A stretch of 64,000 nt of DNA from Prevotella sp. E2-28 (GTDB lineage: Bacteria; Bacteroidota; Bacteroidia; Bacteroidales; Bacteroidaceae): contig NZ_CP091789.1 of NCBI RefSeq assembly GCF_022024055.1, positions 124,001 through 188,000 on the forward strand. Reading direction: 5' to 3'. Numbering within the stretch: the stretch's first letter is position 1; each line of letters opens with the position of its first letter. Positions 44,147 through 52,649 of this stretch are shown one piece after another. Under the pieces are notes generated by a model. The model was not told the DNA's origin and made no database searches. It worked only from the letters and a program-made list of their open reading frames with translations. Both the position numbers and the translations under genes were made by a program.

Positions 44147-44428
44147 TTAGGATTTTAAGTATTCAATAATTTTTCTCCAGATAGAACGATACCCTTTCTT
44201 ATATTCATTTGTCGATGTCAGGTTAATGGCTATGTCCAACATCGTCATAAGTAAAATAGTATGTGTAGTCTTCCACCCACAATGTAACTTTTCATAAGTA
44301 ATAATTCGTTTTGTAACAAACCTTGCTGCATCATAATACTTATCTTCTTCACCTTTGATGACATTCACTTCTATTTGTTCGTCATAGACTTGCAATGTAA
44401 TCTTTTTCTTGTCGGCTTTCATATCCAT
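44147..44428 (-). CDS. ZapA-like protein (93 aa)
   Basis: The short protein follows the ZapA pattern: N-terminal strands (KITLQVYDEQIEVNVIKG), EEDKYYDAARFVTKRIITYE for the YR-AA-x-x-I-N-K helix, and a hydrophobic helix (ILLMTMLDIAINLTSTNE) for the dimer region, ending KKGYRSIWRKIIEYLK. ZapA crosslinks FtsZ filaments. Its occurrence in this regulon next to a protein with an FtsZ C-domain look suggests a target in cell division or a decoy. It overlaps the upstream gene by 10 bp. Confidence 0.65.
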   Translation of the reverse strand: MDMKADKKKITLQVYDEQIEVNVIKGEEDKYYDAARFVTKRIITYEKLHCGWKTTHTILLMTMLDIAINLTSTNEYKKGYRSIWRKIIEYLKS

Positions 44429-44808
44429 AAATCCCTATAATAATCAATAAATAATTGCATTCCTTCCTTAATCTTCTCTTGCTTCTCTAAAGGAAGCATG
44501 TCAAAGTCGTTTCCACCAATACACCACTGGTATTCTTCAAAAGCATAAAGCATCTTACGGATGATTGCTAACCACTTTTTATGACCTTCTCCAGCACTGC
44601 ATCCTTCAGCTAATTTTCCTGGACATCCTCCATTTGGTCCCTTTTGAGCCTTCAAAAATGCCCTTAAATGAACGGAAATAATACGAGCAAGTCTTGTATC
44701 AAGACTCCAAACATCTTCATACGATACCTCTGCATAGCCAGCATGAGCCACTTTTCTCCAATAATCATCTTTCCACTTGGGCTTCTCACCAAACATATAA
44801 TCATCCAT
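44419..44808 (-). CDS. Unknown 129-aa helical protein, first gene of a three-gene operon
   Basis: The sequence resembles small phage/mobile-element proteins: a VWSLDTRLARIISVHLRAFL helix, a PNGGCPG loop, then KWLAIIRKMLYAFEEYQW and LPLEKQEKIKEGMQLFIDYY. No catalytic motif is visible and the family name is not known to me. Its promoter carries the only perfectly palindromic regulon-B box (44851-44869). Together with the following ZapA-like and 240-aa genes it forms one transcription unit. Confidence 0.7.
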   Translation of the reverse strand: MDDYMFGEKPKWKDDYWRKVAHAGYAEVSYEDVWSLDTRLARIISVHLRAFLKAQKGPNGGCPGKLAEGCSAGEGHKKWLAIIRKMLYAFEEYQWCIGGNDFDMLPLEKQEKIKEGMQLFIDYYRDLWI

Positions 44809-44833
44809 AATGCACCATTTTTAATTCATGGTG

Positions 44834-44869
44834 CAAAAATAAAATAGAGCTGTGCCGTTTTGGGGCACA
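44834..44869 (-). promoter_or_regulatory. Promoter with perfect regulon-B palindrome
   Basis: Minus strand -7 element TATTTTTG (44834-44841), then 9 nt, then TGTGCC-GTTTTGG-GGCACA (44851-44869), in which both 6-bp arms are exact inverted copies. Confidence 0.85.
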
Positions 44870-44897
44870 ACCCTATTCTTTTTTGCAGACTGATTTT

Positions 44898-47009
44898 TTA
44901 AGCCGTTAATGAATTGATAACTGACAACAATGCATCACGATACATCAGATCTAATTGATAACATCGGCTATCTTCATTCCAATCCCATTTGTTTTCCTGG
45001 TCTTTAGATACGAAAGCAAGTAATGATTGTTTGAAATGATCTATCTCATCTATTGTTATCTGATCTTTACCTCTTTGAGATACTAATAGATTGTAGATGT
45101 AGGAATTGTCATCGGTGCGAATGCATCTTATATCTAAATAAATAGACGTCAATTTGTTCTGGAAATATACGCAGGATTCCCATGATGGCCAGATTTCAAT
45201 CGTCCAATTATCATTTTTACCATAAATATCAAGTAATTCATGATAGAGATTCATATTCTTTACTGATATTGGCTTTGCCCATGAATTCTGAACTAGTAGC
45301 CAGCCATATTTGTCATTCCAATAAAGGTGCTTTGTATTACAATATCCCAACAGATAATCGCGCTGAACAAATTCTGCCCATAAATTTTCGGGAGTTTCAG
45401 GATAATTCCTTCTCATTTCATCAAGAACCTCTTCCTTCTCCTTCTCATGGAAACAATTAATAAAAGCTAAGAAATCGTCGCTATTCTTGGAAATGATTTC
45501 CTTCCATTCGTTTGAGGTGTAACCGAATTTTTCATTATCCGGATAATGAGGCATTCGTCGTGTTATCAATGCCTGCCGAACCTTGTCTGTTGTCCATCCA
45601 TTGTTCGCATTAGAAGAGAATAATTCATGGAAAATATTAGTAACTCTAATAAACTCAGAATATGAAAAAGTATCGTCTATGGTAGCCCACTTAATCAATT
45701 CCTTTATATTGCCATTCCAGAATTTTGATTCTTGCTCTTTCCAAATAGAATTTTCAACCTTTTTATCATGGGCATAATAACACAATTTCACTTTGTCAAG
45801 TTCGTGGCCTGTGAATACTTTAGATGCATACTCATTTTGAGTATCAATGATAAATGAATAGAACCCAAAATCAGAATTTTTGTAGCAATCTAAATAATTG
45901 AGGAAATCAATATGGCTTTTTATCTTATTACGTCTTACGTGATTAATAATTGTTTGATATACTCTTTCGTATTCATGCTCATCAGTTTGTCCTTTTAATA
46001 ATTCGGTCAAGAGGGATTTTAGGACATAAAATTGTCCATCGCTTTCTGCGTCACCATACAGCCTTTCTACTTCTTCCTTGTATTTGCCATTGGACAATGA
46101 TATTAAATGCTTGATTGCATTCATGTAACATTCAATATCAGCAAGTGTTATTACTTCTGCATCCTCAACAGGATTGATGTTGTCATGCTCTCTCTTGGAT
46201 ATAAGTTCAAGAGTAATCCTAATCATATTATTCATGGCGGCATCTATCGAGTTTACACTTCTATCTCCACGCAAACTCCTGTTATAGAAGAATTCTTCCC
46301 AGTCATCCCATTTCTTGCCATACTTTTCTTTTTCCATGACATCGCCCATCTTATTAAGTAATCTAGGCTTTATCTGTTCAGAATCCGTAAGTTTCTCACC
46401 TCTACTATTCATTGTAATGTACAATTCTTCTCCTTGGGACGTTTGAGCCACGTCAAAATACCAAAAGCAGACATTATTAATGACTCCTTTATATGTTAAA
46501 TTCTGGAGTTTTGGAACCCACTCTTTGAATACTTCCAAAGCTCCTATCATGGATTTTATGGTCGTATCTTTTCTATAATCCCTCTTAAACCACGTTTGGT
46601 CTTCTATCATTTGAGGATCTGTTGTCTTTGATTTCAATAAGTTAGTAAGGAAAGAATCAGTGTGTGTACGTACTCTGTATGAGAATGATGGCCTTACACT
46701 ATCAAGCTTCTGGAGTGCCATGTATTCCACATAAGTTTCTTCAGAATCCACAATGGACAAATAATATAGTAACAACAATATAGTTGTGTATCGTTGTTGA
46801 CCATCAATAAGATAATGTTCCTGACCAGACTGGTAAGAATACAAAAAGCCTATATTTGTTTCGCCCAATTCTATCTTTTCATTAAGATCCCTAAGGAATT
46901 GAACGAGTACTTGTTTATTCTTATTATCTCCCCATACATACTCTCTTTGTATCTCAGGGACTACAAAGTCGAAATTCTTCAGCAATTCGCTTATATTCTT
47001 TTTTTCCAT
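44898..47009 (-). CDS. DUF262 (GmrS/ParB-like) protein without an obvious HNH domain (703 aa)
   Basis: DUF262 is recognised by VVPEIQREYVWGDNKNKQ near residue 18 and by the DGQQR motif YLIDGQQRYTTILLLL near 68. The following 450 residues are helical. The C-terminal 150 residues (WPSWESCVYFQNKLTSIYL, then ITIDEIDHFKQSLLAF) form a separate domain that I cannot assign; no EHxxPQ-type HNH motif is seen, unlike in its upstream neighbour. It is the last gene of the WYL-DEDDh-DUF262-DUF262 operon. The pair looks like a split GmrSD-type modified-DNA restriction system. Confidence 0.85.
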   Translation of the reverse strand: MEKKNISELLKNFDFVVPEIQREYVWGDNKNKQVLVQFLRDLNEKIELGETNIGFLYSYQSGQEHYLIDGQQRYTTILLLLYYLSIVDSEETYVEYMALQKLDSVRPSFSYRVRTHTDSFLTNLLKSKTTDPQMIEDQTWFKRDYRKDTTIKSMIGALEVFKEWVPKLQNLTYKGVINNVCFWYFDVAQTSQGEELYITMNSRGEKLTDSEQIKPRLLNKMGDVMEKEKYGKKWDDWEEFFYNRSLRGDRSVNSIDAAMNNMIRITLELISKREHDNINPVEDAEVITLADIECYMNAIKHLISLSNGKYKEEVERLYGDAESDGQFYVLKSLLTELLKGQTDEHEYERVYQTIINHVRRNKIKSHIDFLNYLDCYKNSDFGFYSFIIDTQNEYASKVFTGHELDKVKLCYYAHDKKVENSIWKEQESKFWNGNIKELIKWATIDDTFSYSEFIRVTNIFHELFSSNANNGWTTDKVRQALITRRMPHYPDNEKFGYTSNEWKEIISKNSDDFLAFINCFHEKEKEEVLDEMRRNYPETPENLWAEFVQRDYLLGYCNTKHLYWNDKYGWLLVQNSWAKPISVKNMNLYHELLDIYGKNDNWTIEIWPSWESCVYFQNKLTSIYLDIRCIRTDDNSYIYNLLVSQRGKDQITIDEIDHFKQSLLAFVSKDQENKWDWNEDSRCYQLDLMYRDALLSVINSLTA

Positions 47010-47045
47010 AAATAATCAATTTGAGATTCTTTTAAATGACAGACG

Positions 47046-48908
47046 TTATTGAGCAAAATCTATTTCTGACCGTGCTGGAAAATGGAGATAGTCACTAATA
47101 CGCGAATCTATATTATTAACAGTTCGAATTATGTCTTCATCTGACCAAAATAGTTCACTATCATCGATTCCGTTATTGTCTATGTTCTTTAACTTAGATA
47201 TAAAAACTTCATAGGTGTGAGGTCTTATATAACAATCATTCATTAAAAATTCATTTACTATCCTATCCATTTTTAAGGTATATCCAGAATTTCCATAACT
47301 CCGATTGACCCCATTGTCAAGTAGAACAATATTTCCGATAGAATTAATGCCATTCTTGTTTTCCTCTTTCAATGCTTGTTCCTCTTCGGTTGTTAGGATG
47401 TCACTATTGGTTTTGCGATTTTGAGAACGGACATGTTCCTTATCTTCTCCACAATCCCCTTTAATACATTTTAAATAGTTAACCTTAACTTTTTTGTATA
47501 TGATTTTTGTTCCTTTATTTGTTTTTTTAATAACTGGAAGTATATCTAATAAAGGTAGGAACTTTGTCGTAAAATCATCATGATACCAATCGTAAGATAA
47601 ATCAAGGATAGCATTACGTAAAGATACCAGTTTGTTATCCAAAGCATCGTCATCACCACTAAAATTAGATGCCAATTGCTCACGAATAATCGCTTTTATC
47701 TCGTCTTTAAACTTTTGTTTGGAATGTAGCTGCTTCCATTTCCCCCATAATAATTCAAATGATATGGTTGCGCTTTTATAGTTATACATTAGATATCCAA
47801 CCAGATTAAATATTTCTTCATTTTCAAACCATTCAACCATCGTCATATGGAATTCCTTAACTGCATAATAAAATTCCAAGTGGTCGTCACTTGCATCGCC
47901 ATTAAAATCAATACCATTTTCAAAAAACCTTAATTCAAGATCACGTTCTTTGTCAGAAGCTATAAGCTTATCTTTGTAAGCCTCATAAAAAGCATAATAC
48001 AAAAGATCAATAGGATATTGATTGTATTTAAAAGATTTGTTTTTGACAATTCGATTAGGGAGGAGCTGTTCGAAATAACTTTGAACATCAGGATTTGACC
48101 ACCATTTGTTCATTTCATCTAGCTCTATGCCAAGTTTTATTCGGAATTCATTTATTTTACCTTGTGAAGAGACTGTTACATCAATATTCAGATTAATATC
48201 TTCTCCCGCGATTTTATTTATTATATCTTTAGAGGAAATAGTTGGATATTTCTGCTTTGCCGCTCTTGTAACGAGAATTGCCCTTACCAGATCTGCTCCA
48301 TCAAGTTCAACTTTACCACCATTCAAACTGGCAAATACAGTTTCCTCCTCACCACTATCTACCTGATTGACTATTAATTTCAAGTCATCAAGTATAGTGT
48401 TGCTCTGTAACTCATTCTCCTTAAACCAATCTGAAATAGCTTTTGCGACGGCCATAATATAGTATTGGTCTTTTGTGTTAGCATTTTGCGGATCTATTTC
48501 GGAGTTCCATAATGAGCCCGACAATATCTCCTGACGAAGGAAGATATCTGTACTTTCTCTAACAGAATATTTGAGAATATCTGCACCAGTTTCTATAATC
48601 TTGTTTATCATGTTTCTTTGGATATATGAAACCAGGATAAATAAGGTCGTTAGTCTCTGCTGTCCATCAATAACATTCAAACACTGCTTTCCATTCAGAA
48701 AGGTTTTTGTAATAGTGATATTTTGAAGACAATAAAAGGACGAAGCATCTCCTTTCCTGAAATTCTTCAAATCAACTAATAATTGTGTAACATTATCATC
48801 TGTCCATTTATACCCTCTTTGGTATTCTGGAATATTGAAGAAATTACATTTTTCTGCTGGCAAGTAACTGCGAAAGACCTCTCTAACGCTATATATTAAT
48901 TCACTCAT
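47046..48908 (-). CDS. GmrSD-like DUF262 + HNH (DUF1524-type) restriction protein (620 aa)
   Basis: ATG 48908 (MSELIYSVREVFRSYLP) is the start, 1 nt after the exonuclease stop; the upstream in-frame ATGs lie inside that gene. The DUF262 domain has IPEYQRGYKWTDDNV near residue 30 and VIDGQQRLTTLFIL near 90. The C-terminal HNH-like part has EHVRSQNRKTN near 490 and IGNIVLLDNGVNRSYGN near 525-540, the H...N...N nuclease pattern of DUF1524. GmrSD enzymes cleave DNA with glucosylated or other modified cytosines using NTP in the DUF262 half. The substrate is not predictable here. Confidence 0.88.
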   Translation of the reverse strand: MSELIYSVREVFRSYLPAEKCNFFNIPEYQRGYKWTDDNVTQLLVDLKNFRKGDASSFYCLQNITITKTFLNGKQCLNVIDGQQRLTTLFILVSYIQRNMINKIIETGADILKYSVRESTDIFLRQEILSGSLWNSEIDPQNANTKDQYYIMAVAKAISDWFKENELQSNTILDDLKLIVNQVDSGEEETVFASLNGGKVELDGADLVRAILVTRAAKQKYPTISSKDIINKIAGEDINLNIDVTVSSQGKINEFRIKLGIELDEMNKWWSNPDVQSYFEQLLPNRIVKNKSFKYNQYPIDLLYYAFYEAYKDKLIASDKERDLELRFFENGIDFNGDASDDHLEFYYAVKEFHMTMVEWFENEEIFNLVGYLMYNYKSATISFELLWGKWKQLHSKQKFKDEIKAIIREQLASNFSGDDDALDNKLVSLRNAILDLSYDWYHDDFTTKFLPLLDILPVIKKTNKGTKIIYKKVKVNYLKCIKGDCGEDKEHVRSQNRKTNSDILTTEEEQALKEENKNGINSIGNIVLLDNGVNRSYGNSGYTLKMDRIVNEFLMNDCYIRPHTYEVFISKLKNIDNNGIDDSELFWSDEDIIRTVNNIDSRISDYLHFPARSEIDFAQ

Positions 48909-48909
48909 A

Positions 48910-49401
48910 TTACAATATTTTAATTGCAATGGCAGCGCAGGCTTCTGCATCGGCCAATGCATGGTGATGATTCTCTAAATGATATCCGCACAACTCTGAA
49001 ATTGTGTGAAGTTGATGATTCTCTGCATCAGGAAAAGCCTTACGCGAAGCTACACAGGTACAGAAGAATTCATAGTCTGGATAATCCATCTGATAACAGC
49101 GGAACACAGCTTTCAGACAACTTTCGTCAAAAGCCTTATTGTGAGCGACAAGAGGTAATCCTTCTATGAGGGGTTCTACCTGCTTCCATACTTCGGGAAA
49201 GGCTGGAGCCTCTTCTGTATCATTTCGTGTAAGACCATGAACCTGAGTACACCAATAGTTATAGTAATTGGGTTCTGGCTGTATCAGCGAATAGAAACTA
49301 TCCACAATTTCCCCGTTCCTGACAATTATAATTCCAACACTACAAACACTACTTCGCTCGTTGTTGGCTGTTTCAAAATCAATTGCTGCAAAGTCTTTCA
49401 T
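48910..49401 (-). CDS. DEDDh 3'-5' exonuclease (DnaQ-like, 163 aa)
   Basis: ExoI is AAIDFETAN near residue 8, ExoII VAHNKAFDESCLK near 85 and ExoIII HHALADAEACAAI near 148, so all catalytic residues (D, E, D, H, D) are present. The size is that of stand-alone exonucleases, not of polymerase subunits with a tail. It lies between the WYL gene (8 bp) and the GmrSD-like gene (1 bp). Together with the short DnaE-like polymerase, which lacks its own proofreading domain, it might form a proofreading pair, or it may process the restriction products (inference). Confidence 0.93.
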   Translation of the reverse strand: MKDFAAIDFETANNERSSVCSVGIIIVRNGEIVDSFYSLIQPEPNYYNYWCTQVHGLTRNDTEEAPAFPEVWKQVEPLIEGLPLVAHNKAFDESCLKAVFRCYQMDYPDYEFFCTCVASRKAFPDAENHQLHTISELCGYHLENHHHALADAEACAAIAIKIL

Positions 49402-49409
49402 TATTATTA

Positions 49410-50321
49410 CTAATCCTCCTTATATTTGTTCCACATTCTTTTTATCTTGCCTGCCAATTCTTTTCTAAGCCAAATAGGTTCCAAAACCTCAAAATCCTCA
49501 CCTTTTGCCAAAACCTCTTGTTGAAAGTCAAATTCTGGGCAAATGCGTAGTTCAAACAAACTATACTCATCTGACCTTTTGATTTCTTCCTGAGTCCAAT
49601 GTAAGGGTAAAGAACGCATATAATTCGCCTGCCCCGCAGATACTTTCAGAATGACCTTTTCAACTTTTGGTTGGCTATTAGCGATAATGCCATAGAAACT
49701 GTCAAAGAACTCAGAGGGCACAAAGTCCTCTGGCATTTTATATTTTTGATCTTTCAATATGTTCATATCATAAATCCTATCTACGGCATATATCATTAGC
49801 CTCTGGTAATAAGGATTCCATGCCAACATATACCAACGCTGCTTGAACAATTTGATACAGTAAGGATGCACATTAAACGTATTGCTCTCTTCTCGCCAAT
49901 AGCTCTGATATGTCATTCGAATCACATTATTCTTTTTCATGGCATCAATTATCGTTGAAAGATAACCCTGCCCAGAAGGTATCTCTTCCAACAATATTCT
50001 TTCCTTCAGATTCTGGTTATCTATAAGCAAATTGCTTACAGATATAGTATTGAGTAACCAACTGCGTAAACTCCCGCTTTTAATTTCATCAGCATTCTCA
50101 ATATAGTAGTGGTATCCACCCTTGCGTTCACATTCAATAACCAGCCCAAACATTTCCTCTGCAGCAATGCGCCACTTATGGAAAGTGCGAAGTGCAAGTT
50201 CAACGCCTTCGCTCATATCATTGTCAAGCCACTTTTCGTTGATTTCTTCAAATGTTATACGTTTAGCCTTGTAGATGGTTTCTACAAGCCAAACATATTT
50301 ATTTAACAGATTCTTTGCCAT
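49410..50321 (-). CDS. WYL-domain transcriptional regulator (likely controls regulon B)
   Basis: ATG 50321 (MAKNLLNKYVWLVETIYKA) is the start; longer frames run into the promoter. A winged-helix region (about residues 1-70), then the WYL domain (about 125-210) with VHPYCIKLFKQRWYMLAWNP, then a C-terminal WCX-like region. It is the first gene of the operon with the exonuclease and two DUF262 genes and its own promoter contains a degenerate form of the operator, consistent with autorepression. Four further promoters between 34.7 and 44.9 kb carry the same box, so it is the best candidate repressor for all of them. Confidence 0.9.
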   Translation of the reverse strand: MAKNLLNKYVWLVETIYKAKRITFEEINEKWLDNDMSEGVELALRTFHKWRIAAEEMFGLVIECERKGGYHYYIENADEIKSGSLRSWLLNTISVSNLLIDNQNLKERILLEEIPSGQGYLSTIIDAMKKNNVIRMTYQSYWREESNTFNVHPYCIKLFKQRWYMLAWNPYYQRLMIYAVDRIYDMNILKDQKYKMPEDFVPSEFFDSFYGIIANSQPKVEKVILKVSAGQANYMRSLPLHWTQEEIKRSDEYSLFELRICPEFDFQQEVLAKGEDFEVLEPIWLRKELAGKIKRMWNKYKED

Positions 50322-50339
50322 AATAAAACAATTATGGTG

Positions 50340-50375
50340 CAAATATACAAAAAAGATATGTAAAAACAAGGCACA
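50340..50375 (-). promoter_or_regulatory. Promoter of the WYL operon with a half-degenerate regulon-B operator
   Basis: Minus strand -7 element TATATTTG (50340-50347), then 9 nt, then TATGTA-AAAACAA-GGCACA (50357-50375): the distal arm GGCACA is intact, the proximal arm is changed. A weaker site would suit autoregulation. Confidence 0.65.
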
Positions 50376-50476
50376 ACTTTGAAAATCATCAATATAAATG
50401 TTCATTATTGGCAGTTTAAGACTTAATGAACGTTAATTTTATGGGGAAAAGGTTAAGCTACGTGAACACTCTGCGG

Positions 50477-50500
50477 TGTGTCCGAACACAATTCTGTGTT
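50477..50500 (+). repeat. Two mutually exclusive small hairpins
   Basis: TGTGT-CCGA-ACACA (50477-50490) and AACACA-ATTC-TGTGTT (50485-50500) share the middle arm, so only one stem can form at a time. The element is about 85 bp before the 75-aa gene. Confidence 0.45.
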
Positions 50501-50583
50501 AAAATTTCGGATTCGTATAGATAATTATGCAAACCAGAAAGATTGAACAACTAATGAGGCAGAATCATAATAAATAATATACA

Positions 50584-50811
50584 ATGAATAAGAAAAAATG
50601 TCGTAAAGACTACACGCCCCAAAACCATCCTTCAAAATACATCACATGCAGATGCGCGTCATTTAAAGTTGAATGGGTTCAGCGACATAGCTGCGTATGG
50701 TCTCATAAACCAGATAAGCATGGTCGTACAAGAGTTGCTGGCATCGTGAGACAGAAAGCAAAAGAGGAAATTCGGGAAGAAATAAAAAGAGAAATAAAAG
50801 ACCTTTTATGA
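50584..50811 (+). CDS. Unknown basic 75-aa protein
   Basis: The protein opens MNKKKCRKDYTPQNHPSKYI and has C-x-C (ITCRCASFKVEWVQRHSC), then a highly charged K/E/R helix (KEEIREEIKREIKDLL). Cysteines and histidines might form a small zinc site. It has no known domain and nothing is known of its role; the start fits the first ATG of the frame. Confidence 0.5.
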   Translation: MNKKKCRKDYTPQNHPSKYITCRCASFKVEWVQRHSCVWSHKPDKHGRTRVAGIVRQKAKEEIREEIKREIKDLL

Positions 50812-50924
50812 AGAAAAGTTTTTTTGAGAACAAGTTATCAGAATTATTTCGTATATTTGCACCAAAAAACAAAATGGAACCTTTATTTCAGGATATATAA
50901 CACCAGATTATTAACATAGAAGTT

Positions 50925-51131
50925 GTGCACGACACGAACTTAGTGTGGAAACGTATGATAGGAATGGCAAAACAACAAGGAACAAATGTTATGGTTTATA
51001 GTGAAACTGGCAGTTTTATGTTTAACAAAACTGGCACTCTTGTTGGCTATACATCAAATACTGTTACCGTGAAGCAAGGTGCAACGACCTATGTCTATGG
51101 TAATCATGGTGAGATTAAGTTTACCAAATAA
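50925..51131 (+). CDS. Unknown small protein (up to 68 aa) ahead of the RNase J-like gene
   Basis: The frame can start at GTG 50925 or at the in-frame ATGs 50958 or 50967 (MAKQQGTNVMVYSETG); the last gives a natural start of 54 codons. The body is short beta strands (GSFMFNKTGTLVGYTS; NTVTVKQGATTYVYGNHGEI). A -7 element TATATTTG lies at 50852-50859. It is 12 bp upstream of the metallo-beta-lactamase gene and appears to be its operon leader. Confidence 0.6.
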   Translation: MHDTNLVWKRMIGMAKQQGTNVMVYSETGSFMFNKTGTLVGYTSNTVTVKQGATTYVYGNHGEIKFTK

Positions 51132-51143
51132 AACTGGCGACCT

Positions 51144-52649
51144 ATGGCTATTATTAGAAAAAGTGCAGTTAGTGAGCGTATTAATAACCCTTTAAATATT
51201 AAGATTCATCGCGGCACCCACCAGATAGGTGGTTGCGTCACAGAATACGAGTATAATGGCTGGCATTTGTTTGTCGATTATGGCGAAGAACTGCCTGGTG
51301 GTCCAAAGTCTGGCGACTTACAGGTTGAAGGCTTAACGCATGGCGACCTTTCGAAGAGTGCGTTACTCATCACGCACTATCATGGCGATCACATCGGTAG
51401 TATCCCCAAACTGCCTAAAGAACTTCCAATATTCATGGGTAGTGTGGGACGTGAAATACAGAGACTTCTTTCTAATCGCCTAAAATCAATCTCAACCACT
51501 CACAAGGAGATGCTGTTTCGTTTAGAGGATGTTCGAACTTTTGAGGCAGGCAAAAGCTTTGCTTTCGGGCCTTTTACCATTATGCCTATCGTCATGGACC
51601 ATTCTGCTTTCGATGCATATGCCTTTAGAATTGAGGGCGGCGGTGTAATTGCATTCCATACAGGAGACTTCCGTACACACGGATTTCGCAGCAAAAAATT
51701 GCCTGAAGTCATCAAAAAATATGTTGGAGAGGTCAATTATGTGGTCTGCGAAGGTACTAATGTATCTCGCCCCACTGCCGCCAGTCTGCCTGAGCATGAG
51801 CTTCAGAAACAGTTCAAGAAGGCGTTTGCTGAGCACAAGAGCAATATCGTTTATGTCTCTTCTACCAATGTCGACCGTCTTTTCGCCCTGTATCATGCAG
51901 CGGTAGCAACTGGGCGTAAATTCATTGTAGACAATTACCAGATGAGTATCATGAAAGAAGTCATAAAACGTGATTCTCTTTGGGGCAAGTCAAAACTTTA
52001 TAATTTCAAAGAAGAGTCCATGCCGATTGTGCTCCAATTTGAAGAAGGCGAGTTCAGGGCAAACGATAAATTCAAGTGGTTGCTTGATCAGGTCGGTTAT
52101 GTGCTGATAGCTCGTGCCAATCCGCTTTTCGACGACTTCATTGAACGTATCCCTGGTGAGAAGCAGAAATACCTCTCAATGTGGAAAGGCTATGTTGACC
52201 CGAAGAACGAGGCTTACAATGAGTCAATGGCCTCTTCAGTAGGCAAAGACTTTCTCTATATGCATACCAGTGGCCACTGCGATATGGATAGTCTGAATGA
52301 ATTGTTCCAAATGCTATACCCCAGAGCCATTATCCCTATCCACACGGACAATCCAGAAGCATTTGCCCAGTTATTCCGTAAAGAATGGCCTATTATCGTT
52401 CTCAACGACGGCGATTCGATGTCACCCTTTACAGACAGCTATGTCGATTCTAAATACGCAATGGTGGTAAGCGGTAGGAAAAAGAAGTGCATCGGATATT
52501 TCAAGTCTGACGAGCAAGCACGTTTCGCACTTGCCCATACAGTGTTTGGCTCTACCAATAAAACTCGTTACGAGATTATTGAAGAGGAAGATATGGCTGA
52601 TTATAAAAGCGAAGAGGGTTTTCTGTCTAGTTTGAAAGTAACGAAATGA
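51144..52649 (+). CDS. RNase J-like metallo-beta-lactamase fold hydrolase (501 aa)
   Basis: The MBL metal motif is ITHYHGDHIGSI near residue 75 (H-x-H-x-D-H). GDFRTHGFRS near 175 and GHCDMDSLNEL near 375 followed by IIPIHTDNPEAF near 395 match the beta-CASP/RNase J arrangement of metal ligands. The fold class processes RNA 5'-ends or linear nucleic acids. The C-terminal ~90 residues contain no clear RNase J C-domain. It overlaps the phosphoesterase gene by 4 bp, so the two are translationally coupled. Confidence 0.85.
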   Translation: MAIIRKSAVSERINNPLNIKIHRGTHQIGGCVTEYEYNGWHLFVDYGEELPGGPKSGDLQVEGLTHGDLSKSALLITHYHGDHIGSIPKLPKELPIFMGSVGREIQRLLSNRLKSISTTHKEMLFRLEDVRTFEAGKSFAFGPFTIMPIVMDHSAFDAYAFRIEGGGVIAFHTGDFRTHGFRSKKLPEVIKKYVGEVNYVVCEGTNVSRPTAASLPEHELQKQFKKAFAEHKSNIVYVSSTNVDRLFALYHAAVATGRKFIVDNYQMSIMKEVIKRDSLWGKSKLYNFKEESMPIVLQFEEGEFRANDKFKWLLDQVGYVLIARANPLFDDFIERIPGEKQKYLSMWKGYVDPKNEAYNESMASSVGKDFLYMHTSGHCDMDSLNELFQMLYPRAIIPIHTDNPEAFAQLFRKEWPIIVLNDGDSMSPFTDSYVDSKYAMVVSGRKKKCIGYFKSDEQARFALAHTVFGSTNKTRYEIIEEEDMADYKSEEGFLSSLKVTK

